A stretch of 64,000 bases of DNA from assembly GCA_039621445.1 (NCBI GenBank), contig CP154954.1:67118714-67182713 (forward strand). Reading direction: 5' to 3'. The first letter of the stretch is position 1. Every line of letters begins with the position of its first letter. The position numbers were made by a program, and so were the translations under genes. Shown here in pieces: positions 33,190 through 46,000 of the stretch. The DNA is from Euglena gracilis (lineage: Eukaryota; Euglenida; Euglenophyceae; Euglenales). The notes beneath the pieces are model-generated. The model made no database searches, was not told where the DNA came from, and saw nothing but the letters and a program-made list of their open reading frames with translations.

Positions 33190-36100
33190 ATGGCCGACCC
33201 TGTGGCTGTCCCCCCGGAGGGGGAGCCCGCCGTCCCCGGGCAGGCGGAGCCCGGGACCGAGGTGGCGGAGGCCGGAGCGGAGCCCGCCCCGGCCGAGGCC
33301 GCTGCAGCGCAGGAGCCGAAGCCCGCCGCCAAGCCGGGGCGGGTCCGCCCCCGCAACACCGCCCGGAACCTCCCCATCGCGGAGGTGTACAAGGAGAAGG
33401 TGGAGCAGTGGGTGCTGGCGACCGGCACCAAACTCCCCCTCGACACCCTCCACGTCGACTACAATATGACGGAGGGCCAGACCCGCCCCTCGACAACAAC
33501 GAAGTGGAGCGCAAGCTCCGGCAGCTGCAGCTCAACCCCCCGCTGGAGGCGGTGGGTGACGGTCTGGAAGAAGGCCGGTGTGTCTCTCAGTGTGATTGTG
33601 TGTTATATGACTGTGTGAGGTGTGACGGTCTCTCTGACATCAGTTAGCCTGTGGAGTCTCTGTTGGTATGTGGGGCTCTGCTTTGGCAACTGTGCTTTGC
33701 ATGGTAGGTACTATTTGATTTGCGCATTTGCGCGCACAAACGCACAATGGCATTTGATTTGCGCACTTGCGCGCACAAACGCAAAATGGCATTTGATTTG
33801 CGCACTTGTGCGCACATACACATACACTTTATTTGATTTGCGCAATTGCGCGCACATCCTGCTGTTGTTTTTCACAGAGAACCACTACGTGCTGATGTCG
33901 GGGCAGCACATCACCTCGGCGCTGAAGCGCTGGGCGGAGGGCTTCAGGTCCCAGAAGTTGAACCCCCCGAAGGATTCAGCTCTTGTTTGTGTGGGTGCTG
34001 TTTTGCCCCTCTCATGTTACCCCTCCAATGCAGCCCCTCTCGTGCAACCCCTCTCATGCCGCCCCTCTCATGCCACCCCTCTCGTGTCGCCCCTCCTGTG
34101 CAGCCCCTCCCAGGTCTGACAGACAGTGGTGCAAATGCAGGGCTGTGGCCAGGGGAAGTACGTCCTCGCCACCATCCTCCACCCCATGACCCCGGTGCAC
34201 CTGCGGCGGGCGGCCGGCGGGGATGCGCAGGCCATCCAGTCGTCGGTGAAGGAGCTGTCCATCCCCCAGTTCGCCAACCTCCTGGTGAAGGGGAAAGATA
34301 TCAGCACGGTGCCAGCGGTGCGGCTGGCGGCGGCCTACTGGCAGGCCGGCTGGGACCGGTCGGTCCCCCAGGTGTGAGATGGTCCAGTACCTCTGCCACA
34401 GCACCCATGCATTCAGTTTGATGACGTTGTTCCCATTTTATTTGCGCAATTGCGCGCATAAAAAGTTTCACAAAGACATAGTGCATTCATTCTCGTGATG
34501 TAGTGGCGTAGAGTTCCAGTTTCTGTGTCATTGCCTCAGGGGCAGGTCATCCAGATGTGGGGGCCGCTGCAGCGGCTGGTGGAGGAGAGCCCGGAGGCGG
34601 TGGCGGGGCTGCTGAGCGTCGAGTCGGCGCTGGCGGCGAGGGGCAGCACGTTGCTGTCCTCCCACGTGCGGTCCCTCCGGCGGCTGCTGACCCCCGAGGC
34701 GCGGGCGCAGGTGGCGGCGGCGCTGCAGAGCCTGGGGATCGGGCTGGCCCAGCTAGAGCAGGCGGTGACCGAGGCCACCCACGAGATGTGGGTGGCCTTC
34801 GCGTGGCGGGGCGACAACCCCAACATCCACGCGCGGATGGGTGTGCCACTGGGGTCTGCGTGGGTCAGGGTTGCATATGAAGGGTTCCCACAGCATTTGA
34901 CAGCGGTTGGTGGTGATGGTCACTGGGTGCATTGTAACTGTCGTCTTGTGCTTCTCCCCCCCCTTCACTGTTGTCTCGCAGTGCACAACGGGGCGGAGAG
35001 CAGCCGCTTCAAGCGGACCGTCCTGGTGGCGGCGCTGCAGGTGACCCGGCTGGGGTCGTGGACCTGGAGCCCGGTGGAGCCGAAGCCCCCCCTGGCGGTG
35101 GTGCTGACGGCCCCCTTCTGGGTGGAGGCGCAGTACGAGGAGCTGCGGGCCTCCTTCGCCCTCCCGACGGTGGAGACCGAGGTGGTGGCCAAGGAGGGCG
35201 GGGCCCTCCAGGAGGTGGCGGTGGCCCGGCCGGCCGGGGAGGAGAAGGGGGTGCGCTGCCTGGTGTACCAGGCCAGCAGCGGCGCGGTGCCGGCGGAGGC
35301 GCTGGGGGCCGCAGTGGGCCTCGTCGTCATCGAGGTCACCCACAACACGGGCTCAGGGTTCTGTTTAAACGTGAGTCTTTTTCAGTTTTAGTAGTTTCTG
35401 TTTTACTTGCGCAATTGCGCGCACAAAAAAAAAGAAATTCATACTCTCACTCTCAGCAGTAGCACCTTCCCAGGGTGTGTATGCATTTTTTTTAAAATTT
35501 GATGCGCGCACTTGCGCAAATGTTACGATGCACGCACGTTCGCAAATCCAATGACTCAACGTGTCTGTCAGTGCGCCAACACTCTGAAACAGAATCCTGC
35601 CCCCTCCTGTCCGAGCAGGTCAAGCGCCTGGCCGGTGTCGTGCCGGTCGCCATCTACGGCGGTGCCAGGGCGGTGGCTGCGGTGGAGGCGGCGGTGCGGC
35701 GGCTGGCGCCGGGGCGGGAGTCGGTCGCGGTGGACGTCTGGCTGCGGCAGGGGGGCCAGGGGGTGGCCCGCAAGTTCGAGAAGCGGGCCCTGGTGGTCGT
35801 GTACGGCCCGGGTGACGTGGAGCAAAGCAAGGTGCCCCACCCCACCTCACGCATTGTGCTGATTGCCATTCTACAGTTCAGACACTGGATGCTGAAGTAC
35901 CACCCATTCTCTGCATCTTTTTTTTTAAAATGTGATCGTTTGATGCGCGCAATTGCGCGCAACTCATACAAAAAAGCCTTTGAGTCTTAACATGTTTGCC
36001 TGGTCTCCTCGTTCCCTCGCAGGTGCTGCCCAAGGTGGAGTGGGACGTGGAGTCCAGCTGCGGGCAGGGGCTGCACTGGCTCTGCGTGGAGTGGCTGTGG

Positions 36101-36758
36101 CGGAGGGTGGTGCGGCGGATGGAGGCGGCCAACGCCATGGTCATTCAGACCGCCGACGCCGCGGTGACCGGCCGGGTGGCGGCCTGGGCGGCCAAGCCCC
36201 TCGAGGTGCTGGTGGTGGTGGAGGACTCGGCCAGCAGCCTGGAGGACGTCACCCAGACCGTGGCCAACACAGTGACCCTGCCCCGGCCCGTCGCCTCCGC
36301 CATGCTGCCCCTCCTGCTGGCCGCCCTGGAAGGGGGGGACGCCCTCTGGGTCCCCCTGGAGAACGCCGCCCTCCAGGACAAGCTCCGCCTGGCCGCCGAG
36401 GAGGCGAGGCGAAGGGCCAAAGAGGCCGAGGAGCGGCGCCGCCAGACCAAGATCCGGCAGGAGCAGCGCCGCCTGCAGAAGCTGGAGGAGCGCCAGAAGG
36501 GTGGGGGTGACCGGAAGAAGAAGCGCCGGAAGAAGGAGCCGGAGAGGAAGCCCAGCAGGCCCCCAGCCCCCAAGCCCCGACGGGAGGAGACCGAGGCGGG
36601 GGACAGCCCGGAGGAAGGCGACGTGGAGATGACCGCCCCCGGCCGGGAGACCCCGGAGCTGACCCCACCCGCCAGCCAGCCCGAGGGGGCCAGCCCCATC
36701 ATCGTACCGCAGCCGGTGGCCCAGTCCAGCCGCCACCCGGAGGAGGAGGTGGAGGAGG

Positions 36759-36793
<35 letters not shown>

Positions 36794-37378
36794 GACAGCT
36801 CGGACACCTCCTCGGCGGTCGCCAGCGAAGCTCCCGCAGTCCCACCAGTGCAGCAGGGAGAAGAGGAAGAGGAGGAGGACACCATCGAGGAGATCACCCC
36901 CGGGTACCGGAAGCCGGAGCCCCAGAAGGGGAAGGAGAGACAGGGGGAAGGCAAGGGGGAGGGCAAGGGCAAGGGCAAGGGCAAAAGAGGCAAGGAGGAC
37001 ACCCGGTGGAAGGCGGCGGGGCTGATCCGTCCCCCGGGCCCGGGGGAGGCCCTGAAGGGCCCCAAGTCCTACCACCTCCTCGACCCCAAGAAGTACCTGG
37101 CGATGAAGCACATCATCGAGGCGTCCAAGGCCAAGGTGGCCGCGGAGGCAGCGTCGTCGCAGGCAGCGGCGGCCTCGGCACCGGCGGCGCCGCAGGAGGC
37201 GGAGTCCGAGGAGGCGGAGTCCGAGGAGGAGGAGGAGGCCCCGGCACCGCCACCGCCTCGTACCGCCCCGGCTGCGGCGCCCCGGAGCACCGTCCGCCGC
37301 GGGCTGCCCAAGCCCGGCGCCAAGCCGGCGGCCGCCTCGGAGAGCCTGGCCAAGCGGCTCTTCAAGCACAAGAAGTGA
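33190..37378 (+). CDS. Gene Y of the 11-kb element: unknown protein with Lys/Glu/Pro-rich tail, seven exons, one frameshift
   Basis: Not recognised. Exons: 33190 to about 33555; 33878 to about 33980 (donor uncertain); 34127-34371; 34540-34840; 34982-35370; 35619-35831; 36023-37378 (TGA). Exons 3-7 join in frame with GT-AG. Exon 1 begins MADPVAVPPEGEP, is Ala/Pro/Glu-rich, then reads NLPIAEVYKEKVEQWV. Near 33470 one base appears to be missing: the frame switches to PLDNNEVERKLRQ and only then fits exon 2 (ENHYVLMSGQHI). DNN.xE.xLR recalls the end of IS66-type transposase cores; suggestive only. The last exon has a basic coiled coil (about RRRAKEAEERRRQ), a run of 12 Ser, acidic blocks and lysine-rich GKGKGKGK. 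AG 13 nt before the ATG (TTGCCTCAG) could accept a spliced leader. Confidence 0.65.
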
Positions 37379-38899
37379 CACTGGCTGTGGGCCTGTCTCA
37401 GCACATTCTTTTTTTCTTCAGTTCTTCTCCCCACTCCATTCTCTGCTTCTCATCTTCTTTTTTTTACAAAACACATTTGATGCGCGCATTTGCGCAAATG
37501 TTACAGTTACAAGTGTTTACCCCTCTCAGTCCCCTCTTGGCTATGGTCTGTCCCCTCTCAGAATTCTTATTTCAAATAAAAAATTCATCAGTTGTGTTGA
37601 TGCGCGCAATTGCGCAAGTAAAACACACACTTTGTTGTTTTGTTATTTGCCTGCCAGCTGGGAGACAGTGCCCCACCGCCGTGGTGTCCGTGTACACCGC
37701 CCCCATGCTGACCGTCATCCCCACGCCCTCTACCCTGCCAGGGGGTGGACTTGTGTTGTTTTTTTTGGGTCGGTGTGACATACCCCCTCTCGTGACCTTG
37801 CAGCCCCCCTCTCGTGCTGTGCTGCCCCTCTCACCCGTGTCACAAATAAAAAAAAAGGAAACCTAACCCCTTCTCCAAGCACCACCCCTCACTGACAACC
37901 TGCGCGCGGCGGAGTGCGGGGCGGCCCCCCTCCTCCTGTTCAGCCCCGGGCGGCCGGCGTGTCCACCGCCCGCCGGGGGTTTGTTTGTCCCTTTGCCTTT
38001 TTTGTTTTCAGTGTGGTCTGCTCATCGCCATCTCTTTCAATCATCTGGATCTTCCACCGGCACCCCTCTCACACCCTGGCACGCACACCGCCGTACGTTG
38101 TATTTGCGCAATTGCGTGCATCAACATCAATTTTCTGTTTTGTGCCTCACAAAAACACCAAGGTCAAAATAACGGGTTACACGCACACAAGCCAATGACA
38201 ACAGTAAACCAGGCCCCCACTGACAACCCCTGCGGGCGTCTCACCCCTACCGCCCTGCCCGCTGCACACCACCCCTGCACACCCTCCGCACCGTCACACC
38301 CCTGCACCCCGGACCCCTCCTCCCTTCACCCCCTGCACACCAGACCCCCCAACCCGCACCCCTCCCAGAGCCCTGTCAAGCTTTCCCCTGCTTTCTTTAC
38401 CAATCAAAAATTACCACGTCCCCAAGGCCAAAGTACACACACACACTCCGAGGCACCGGGAGGGAACACACTGCCGGCGAGTTCACTTCCTCAAAAAAGG
38501 CTCCGCGTCACCACAGGGGCGGGCAGGGTCCCGGTCCCCAGAGGCCTTTTTTGGTTTTTTTTCGTTCGGGCGGGCAGGGTCCCGGGGGTTTGGCCCAAAA
38601 TAAAATTTCTGGACACTCAAAAAAACACCGTTTTTTGACAAAATCCCAGGGGTCTCTCCGCCAAAACCAAAAAATCACTTCGTTTTTGCCCTTGCTTGTC
38701 GGCGTGTCTTCTCACCCCCGGACCTTCCCCGCTGGATTCAAAAAACTCGGGGATTTGCGCATATGCGCAAATAAAAAGTTAAATCCTTAAGTGCGAATTA
38801 GGCCGCCTAAGACACTTGAGTGTGGAGGTTCCACTGTATGCCATAACTCCCCCCCTCCAAATGTAAAGTCCCCCCCAAATACAAAGCCCCCCTTGGGGG

Positions 38900-39335
38900 C
38901 AGGCATTTGCTTAAGGACCCCGGGGGGGGGGGGGTACTGGCTAGCCAATCGGCTAGACACTGGAAAAAGTGGACTAGCTAGACCCCCCCCGGGGGGTCCG
39001 GGGGTCCCCCCGACTGGAAAAAAAATTTTTTTCTCCGGCGCTGCGCGCCAAGGTGGAAATGAGGTTTTTAATAGGTTTTTGGCTGATTTTGTTCCAAAAA
39101 AATCCCAAAAATGGCCAAAAATGGGCATTTTTGGCAATTTTTGGGGGTCCGAAAAAAATTTTCCGGCGCTTCGCGCCGGTCACTGGAAAAAAAATTTCCC
39201 ACTAGCTAGCCCTGCTAGCAGACCCCCCCCTGTGGGGGGGGTCTGCTAGAAATCCCACTAGCCAAATTTGGACTAGTTGCAGTCCAGCCCCCCCCCCCCC
39301 CGAGGGGGTACTGCAATCCCTTAAGCAAATGCCTG
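38900..39335. mobile_element. Family-1 hAT-like miniature element, 8-bp duplication CTTGGGGG
   Basis: Ends CAGGCATTTGCTTAAGG and CCTTAAGCAAATGCCTG are perfect inverted repeats. They differ from the other two copies by an A/T change present in both ends. Flanks CTTGGGGG at 38892-38899 and 39336-39343 are identical. It lies 88 bp outside the right end of the 11-kb element. Confidence 0.95.
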
Positions 39336-39343
39336 CTTGGGGG

Positions 39344-40089
39344 GTTTGTTTTTGCCGCACAAATATAAAGCCCCCCCTGATGGGGAGCCAGACGATGGTG
39401 TCATTCAGGAAAAAATTAAAATTTTTGGGTGAATACAACACTTTTTCACCAAAAGGCGCCCAAAATAATTGTCGAATTTGGGGAAAATAGGAGGTTCACA
39501 ACGGAAATTTGGCATAGAATTGGTACTTTGCCACAATTAAAGGCCGCGAAAGGTCATAGAGGCCACCCAAAAAAGTTTGATCCCCCCCCATATCCCCCCC
39601 AAATATAAAGCCCCTTGAGGGTCTTGAAATCCCGTCCAAATATAAAGCCGGGGGGTTTTATATTTGGCGGGGTTATGTGGTGTCTGTCATCACTCTGACA
39701 AAGACCCCTTTTAATAATTTTGATGACAAACTGCACTTTTGAAAGTCGGATAATGAACCGCCGTTGTATTCGGGGGGGACAATACCTCAAATTTCAAATG
39801 AAACAAGAAACGTTCTGGTGGGGTTGCTATCACTGTTGTTGGAGCCTCTCAGATGGAATCTAAAGTTGCTCAGGGACATGCTTTTTACAAAACACAAAGA
39901 GGTTGACTGGCTGTTTTCCGGGAACAACTGAATGGCTCTTGGCCTGGGACGTAACCTACCCAGGAATAGAAAACATTGGAGTTGGGAAAATTTTGGGGCA
40001 GGATCATGCAACATGCGCCTGCGCTGAGAATAAGAAAACGAGACGTCATCAAACTGGGGGTTGAGGAGACGTTTGACCAACAGGCACAC
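39344..40089. other. No recognised exon
   Basis: Contains repeated AAATATAAAGCCCC motifs (39360, 39601, 39638, and 38878 before the element) in C/G-rich context. On the minus strand this is the intron after the last firm channel exon. Confidence 0.5.
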
Positions 40090-43000
40090 CGCAGCTCCTC
40101 CAGCTGCTCCACCGCCTGCGCCGACGCCGACAGATTGGATGGCCCGGAGGTGTCGCGGCTGGCCTCGGCCCCGGCGGCGTGCCGGAGCTGCTCCGCCACG
40201 GCCTCCACCAGGCCCTGGGTGAGGCCGAGGCTCTGCTCCTGGAGCGGACGCAGGGGAGGGGGGTCCCCAAGGAAAAGGAATGAAGACGGCGTATGTGTGT
40301 CTGGTATGTGTGGTGTGTATGATGTGCGAATGACATATAACGCATTTGACGCACGCACACATGCACCGCCTGCGGGTAACAAAAAGTTTCCCCTTGGGAT
40401 GAGCACCCACCCACCACCACCTTCTGGTGTGGGGGGGGGGTCAAAAAACTTGTTTATGGGTAATTTTGGTGCCTTTTTACAGCAGTTCTTGCAAAAGATA
40501 CTTCTTCGCAGGAGTTGCAAAAACCTGGCAGTTTGGCATCTGTTGGATTTTGTGTCGAATGAAATGTTGCCATTGAACTCCCTCTGTTGCTACCCTGCTC
40601 CCACCGACACACCCACCTGGGAGGTGGGGGGGGGGCGAGTAGGACACACCCACCCACTCACTGGCAGTTTGCAAAGAAAAATTCCTTGGGCCTTAGGTGA
40701 CAACAAAATTGATTTAAAAACCGGCGCCCCTGGAAACACGGGAAGGGGTGGGGTTCCCTACCGACCATCCATGGGATTTCTGGGGTTCCCGGTCAGCCCC
40801 AACCCTGGCCGCTGCGTGGTGGGGGCACGGCTCGCTGGTTGTGTGCTCGATGCTGAGGGGCGTCAGCGGCTCTTGGGTACCTGGAAAATGACAGCAACAA
40901 ATGTACATACATACATACTGAAACGGCCCACTGGAAGGACAGTTTCTGCGGAAGGAAACAGAAAATGTTGCCAAACCAAGATTTCTTTCAAAAGAGAACT
41001 GAACAACAAAATAGGGGAAATGGGTGTGCCTCCATTCTTTGCAGCAGTGCGATTTACTCTTTGCTGACTTCTGTACAAATGTCACTTCACGGACTTCGGT
41101 TCAGAGGGATCCTCCTGGCGACTTCTCTTCAAAAGGACAGAAAATGAATGATTTTGGGCATCTGAGAATTGAAGAACATTCCTTAACCTTTCTTTCCCTT
41201 TTATTCTCTGAAACAGATCGGTCTCACTGTTGTTGTTCGGCCATTTTAATAAAATGCGCAAAGTGAAGCGCGTTGTTCCTCCCCGCGCTCCTGATCTCAT
41301 GGCAACAAATGTCCAAGTTTCCCAACACAATTTTGTGCCCATTTCGTCCAAATTCCACAAATCTTTCAGCAAAATTCCATCTTTTTTTAAACCAAAAATG
41401 TCGAATTTATACCCTAAAGCTATCGGTATTTTGCCAATATTGTGCCGATCGTGTGGCACCTACCGGCGCGCTGTGGATGACATTGGCTGGCAAACCGTCC
41501 TTGGTTGGCAAGGACCAAGCAAAGAGAATCTGCTGTGATGTGGCTCTTCAAGTGGAATAGGGTGTTGCCTTCAGTTATTAACTTTTCAATATTTGCAGCA
41601 GTTGCGGTATGCCTGTGAAGATTAGCAATTTGTGTGCATCTTTATGTACACACATAAACACATCGACAGGCAAACAGACAGGTGGACAGACCGATGGATA
41701 TGAGATAAGCATTATGTGTATGTGTGTATGCACAAGCATTCTTGTGTGTGTATGCATTTGCATAGAAACACACACGTAGACCTGCACAAAATGTGCGCAT
41801 TGGGGGGGTACGCTATCAGAACGCCTTTCGAGGGCAGGGGTAACGCACGACTTCCATCCGATGGCTGTGAACTTCCCAACTGCCCTGGAAATGTGGGGAA
41901 GAAGCGTTCCCAAAGCGTCCTGAACGTTGTCCCAGTGCGCCTGCCATGAACGGTTGCAATTGTGGTGCTCCCGCCGTGCAATTTGCAGCTGCTGTTGGTG
42001 GTTATCAAGCAGAGTCCTGCAGTGAAAGGGGGAAAATTGGAGGAAAAAAAGAAGCAATTTAACAAAAAAATCAACATTTAAGAATATTGCTCAAACAAGA
42101 TCAAAAGAGCGATTCGGTTCAAAATGAAATAATATGCAATGAAAATGCATGGAAAAAAATTTGAGAGGGAAAATGTTTGGTGGATTGTCAGCAGTCAAAT
42201 GTTTAGATGAACAAACATCTAAGGAATACCAACACACCGCAAAGACAAAATGATAACACCAGATCAACAGACAGGTGACGAGGGGAGAGGACTTTCAGGA
42301 CTGGTGCATGGAGAGTGTGACGCACGCTGCTCACACTCAACAGCCCGCCACACACTGGAACTTCGCCTCCTGCGCTTTCAGTGCGTCCGTCACCATATTG
42401 TGGTCCCGCTTCTTCAGCTCCTCCTTCACCGACTGCATCCAGGGTTTCGTGGGGTGTCCTTTTACAGGACTGAGAGGGCACCCCAGGAGAGGGGGGGAGT
42501 GGGTTGTTGCGGTCCAGCTCTTTGTGACTGGTCACAGGCCTGCATCTTCTTCAAACCCAACGGTAAAACGAAACTCTGGCCGCAGCTCCACCCGCAGGAG
42601 GTCCCTCTCCTTCCGCAGCACCGCGGCTTGCTTCCGCAACACTGTCCCCTGGGAGGTGTGGGTGGCTGCACCGATGAGAGGGAACCTTTGGGGCAGGCCG
42701 TTGCCTTCCTGTGACCCCACCCCACCCCAATTAAGCTGGCCGAAAAAAGTTGTTGGTGTTCAAGCGTTCCAATGCACAAAATCCACGAAACAGCCACCAT
42801 GTCACACCCAAAATGACAAACGCAAATAAATCCGAAAGGTGGAGGACCATCCGGGGTTCGAAGCCCCAGAGAATGGAGCGTGTGGCTCATGGAGGACGCC
42901 GTACGCGGGCCCTTGCCTTTGGCAAAAGCCGAAGAAACTGTAATGCAAAAATCGTCCCTGGGAATTGGCAGGTTTATCAACAAAACCTGAAATATTGAAG

Positions 43001-46000
43001 AACCTTGCTGGTCGCGAAACCTTTAATGGCAGATTTGGGTGGAGGAGGGGGGGATTGCAGTCGGTGATTCGCCATTCTTCCTCTTCGAATTCATGGGGAA
43101 ACAGGTGAACTTCACGGTATAAAACCACAGGTGTTAATTGGCAACTTATAAATGCAGACTTTCTGGCACATGCCACAAGACACCTCATCCTCAAGTCCCT
43201 TCTTATCGGTCTGCACCTCTTCCTTCTCCTCCTGCAGGGTTGCCGCCTGGTGCTGCAGGCGCGCCTTTTCAATACGCAGCTCCATCAACTCATTGGCAGA
43301 GAGGTCTGCTTTGGTCACTTTAACGTGCATCATGGTGTGCGCGTGCGTGTACGTGTGTGCACACATGCCTGTGTGCGTGTGCGTGCGTGCGTGCATGTGC
43401 TGTGTTTGTGCGCATGTCTATGCATCCTGTACACGCTTTCCTGGTCAACCGTCAAGCCATGACAACCAAATCAGGGGAATTCAAAAGCAGAGGGCCGAGA
43501 ATTGACCAATGCCGAATCACCAAAAGACCAAAGAAGCCCAAATGGCACACGAAAGGGTTCATATCTCTCTCATGCTCTCCCACTCTTTGGCATTCAAAAC
43601 AGCTAATGGCTGGTCAGTCAGTCCTGCTATCCCACCAGGTCTCTTTTTTAGCCCCCACCCACCCACCCCCCCACCTTGGGGGGGACCCCCCCAAATCGGG
43701 GGGCATTTCCCAAAAAACCTTCGGCACGATAAACCGATACCCAAGCCTCTCACCAGGGTTTGATATAAGGACAGGTGGGGGGGGGTCCGGCCCCCCCCCT
43801 GCGGGCCAGGAGGGGGGGGGGGTGGGGGGACACCCACCCCACCTAAACAGTGGCGCGGTCCGGGTGAACGAAAAAATTTGACCCCCCCAAACGACCAAAA
43901 GTGCCATTTTGGGCACTTTTTGGGCAAAAATTTGCCAAAAATGCGCCGGAGGAAAAATTGACCCTTTTGGGGGGGGGTCCCGGGTACCCCCCCCCCAGGG
44001 TCGGTCCGGACCCCCCTGGCAGGTGGGGGGGGGTGGTCCGGACCCCCCCCCCCCTGTGGGCCAGGAGGGGGGGACACCCCCCCACCTAAACCATGTATGC
44101 CCTCCTTATATCAAACCTGCCTCTCACCCAGGACCCCCCTCGGGGGGGGGGTCTTCCAAGTTCAAAGAAGCCTGCATCCTACCGTCCAAATCCTGAACGC
44201 CAGCCCCGTTGAACGCGCCTTTCCTGAGCCGTGCGGTGCCTGCGGCGCAGCCTCCCTGGGCCTGGGTGAGGTCCGCCATCTCCCGGTGAAGTCGCTGCAC
44301 CTCCGGCGCCACGGTCTGGGCCTCGGGCGTGCGGTTGCCGCTCTGGCGCCGGCCGATGGTTCGAAAGGAATGCAATAACAGCCACAGGTGCAGAGGCGGA
44401 AAAGAATTTTGCTCATGACACCATCATCGGCATGCATCAACAACGTTTTGTTTTTTTTTATCAGAAATCCCACTATTATAATAACTTAAATTATTACAAT
44501 GAGTGCTTAACATCAACCATGGAATAATGAACATCAAACTGTTCAATTGTTAGCAATTGATTTAATAAAAATGATCAGCAAAAATTTAATAAAATTCACA
44601 CGTCAGATGGCCAACGTTTGTGGACATTGACACAGACATGTTTTGCACTCAAAAGCTGTACCATATCATATATGGATAATTTATAATATATAGTATTGTA
44701 TTATATATATATGGCAGAAACATTTTATTTCCCCCCCGGGGGAGGGGGGCGAAATAAAATCTCCTGGGGGGTCCGTGTAGCATCTCCCGCGTCCAATCCC
44801 GGGGGAGGGTTATTCTTTGGGGATAGGGTTAGGGTTCCGACCAGATTCCCAGAGGGCTTCCCTTTTGGGAATGGGAATTTGGGAGGTTAGGTCTCCCATC
44901 AGGTGCGGCCGAATTTGGGTCGAATTTCAGTAAAATTACGACGGAAATGCGACCCAAAAATAGGAAACCTAACTTCCAGCCTAACTTTTGTTCCGAAAAG
45001 TGCCAGTTTTTGGCGTGCCGATCCAAACCCTAACCGGAAGTTAGGGTCCCGTTTTCGCAAGATTTTTCAGTCACACTTTCGACCGAATTTCACCCGAATT
45101 CGGCCGAAATTTGGCCGAATATACATATACATATACATATACATAGACATAAACAATGCCATGGCCTTGTTTATTGTGGAGTTTGGTTTACATCCATAAT
45201 ACGGCCGTTGCTGCTGCTGGTGTCACCATTATAATAATTGATCATAGAGTTGGTTTAGCCGGGCCCTGCCAGAAGGCGTTCTGGAGTTAAGGAGTTGAAA
45301 GCGCGCGGGGGGGGGGGGAGAGCAACTGCATGGGCTCGGGAACGGTGGTGTCAAGGAGCAAGGACGACTGCCGAAAGGAGGCGACGGAGGATCGCGACTC
45401 CAGCAGCTCCTGCCGAGGGAGGCGGCTGAGGGGGAAAAGGGGTTGTCTCCAGAAGCTCAAAAATGGCAAAATGATGAAGGCGGAAGGCGGGACAATAAAT
45501 AGTGAATAAAGCAAAGGAACGGTAGAAGATAAATAATGGAATGATAAACGGAATCAATAAAATGAATGGCAGAACCGACCCCTCCCCATCAGGCTTTTGC
45601 TTAAGGACCCCCGGGGGGGGTACTGGCTAGCCAATCGGCTAGACACTGGAAAAAGTGGACTAGCTAGACCCCCCCCTCCCCCCCGGGGGGGGGGGGCCCG
45701 GGGGTCCCCCGGACTGGAAAAAATTTTTTCCTCCGGCGCTGCGCGCCGGAGAAAAAATGAGGTTTTTTGACAGGTTTTTGGCTGATTTTGTTCCAAAAAT
45801 TCCCAAAAATGGCCAAAAACGGGCACTTTTGGCCATTTTTGGGGGTCCCAAAAAAAATTTTCGGCGCTTCGCGCCGGTCACTGGAAAAAAAATTTCCACT
45901 AGCTAGCCCTGCTAGCAGACCCCCCCCCGGGGGGGGGGGTCTGCTAGAAAACCCACTAGCCAAATTTGGACTAGCTGCAGTCCAGCCCCCCCCCCCGGGG

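Larger units (their letters stand above)
27743..38811 (+). mobile_element. 11.07-kb inverted-repeat element carrying two multi-exon genes
   Basis: Left end CTTAGGCGGCC then GAATTCGCACTTAAG; right end CTTAAGTGCGAATTA then GGCCGCCTAAG. The 26-bp ends are inverted copies with one mismatch. Flanks ACACT at 27738-27742 and ACACT at 38812-38816 are identical. About 15-30 bp inside each end lies a palindrome (TTTGCGCAATTGCGCAAA left, TTTGCGCATATGCGCAAA right). Similar palindromes recur about 20 times between the genes and in their introns. Genes X (28948-32643) and Y (33190-37378) fill the centre in the same direction. The 3.55-kb element at 18926 has matching ends and the same 5-bp duplication length, which argues for a transposon family. 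Superfamily not assigned. Confidence 0.88.

Noticed and set aside
36762-36805. Poly-serine (AGC)n in gene Y as a misassembled microsatellite
   Set aside because: It lies in frame within a long coding exon next to acidic blocks, a common layout for nuclear proteins, so it was kept as coding.
35987-37381. 464-codon minus-strand frame rich in Leu/Gly/Arg
   Set aside because: Antisense shadow of the last exon of gene Y; the plus frame ends in a proper stop and joins upstream exons in phase.
28320-38780. Regularly recurring GCGCAATTGCGC motifs as a CRISPR-like array
   Set aside because: Spacing is irregular, the genome is eukaryotic and the motifs sit in introns. They are palindromic dispersed motifs.
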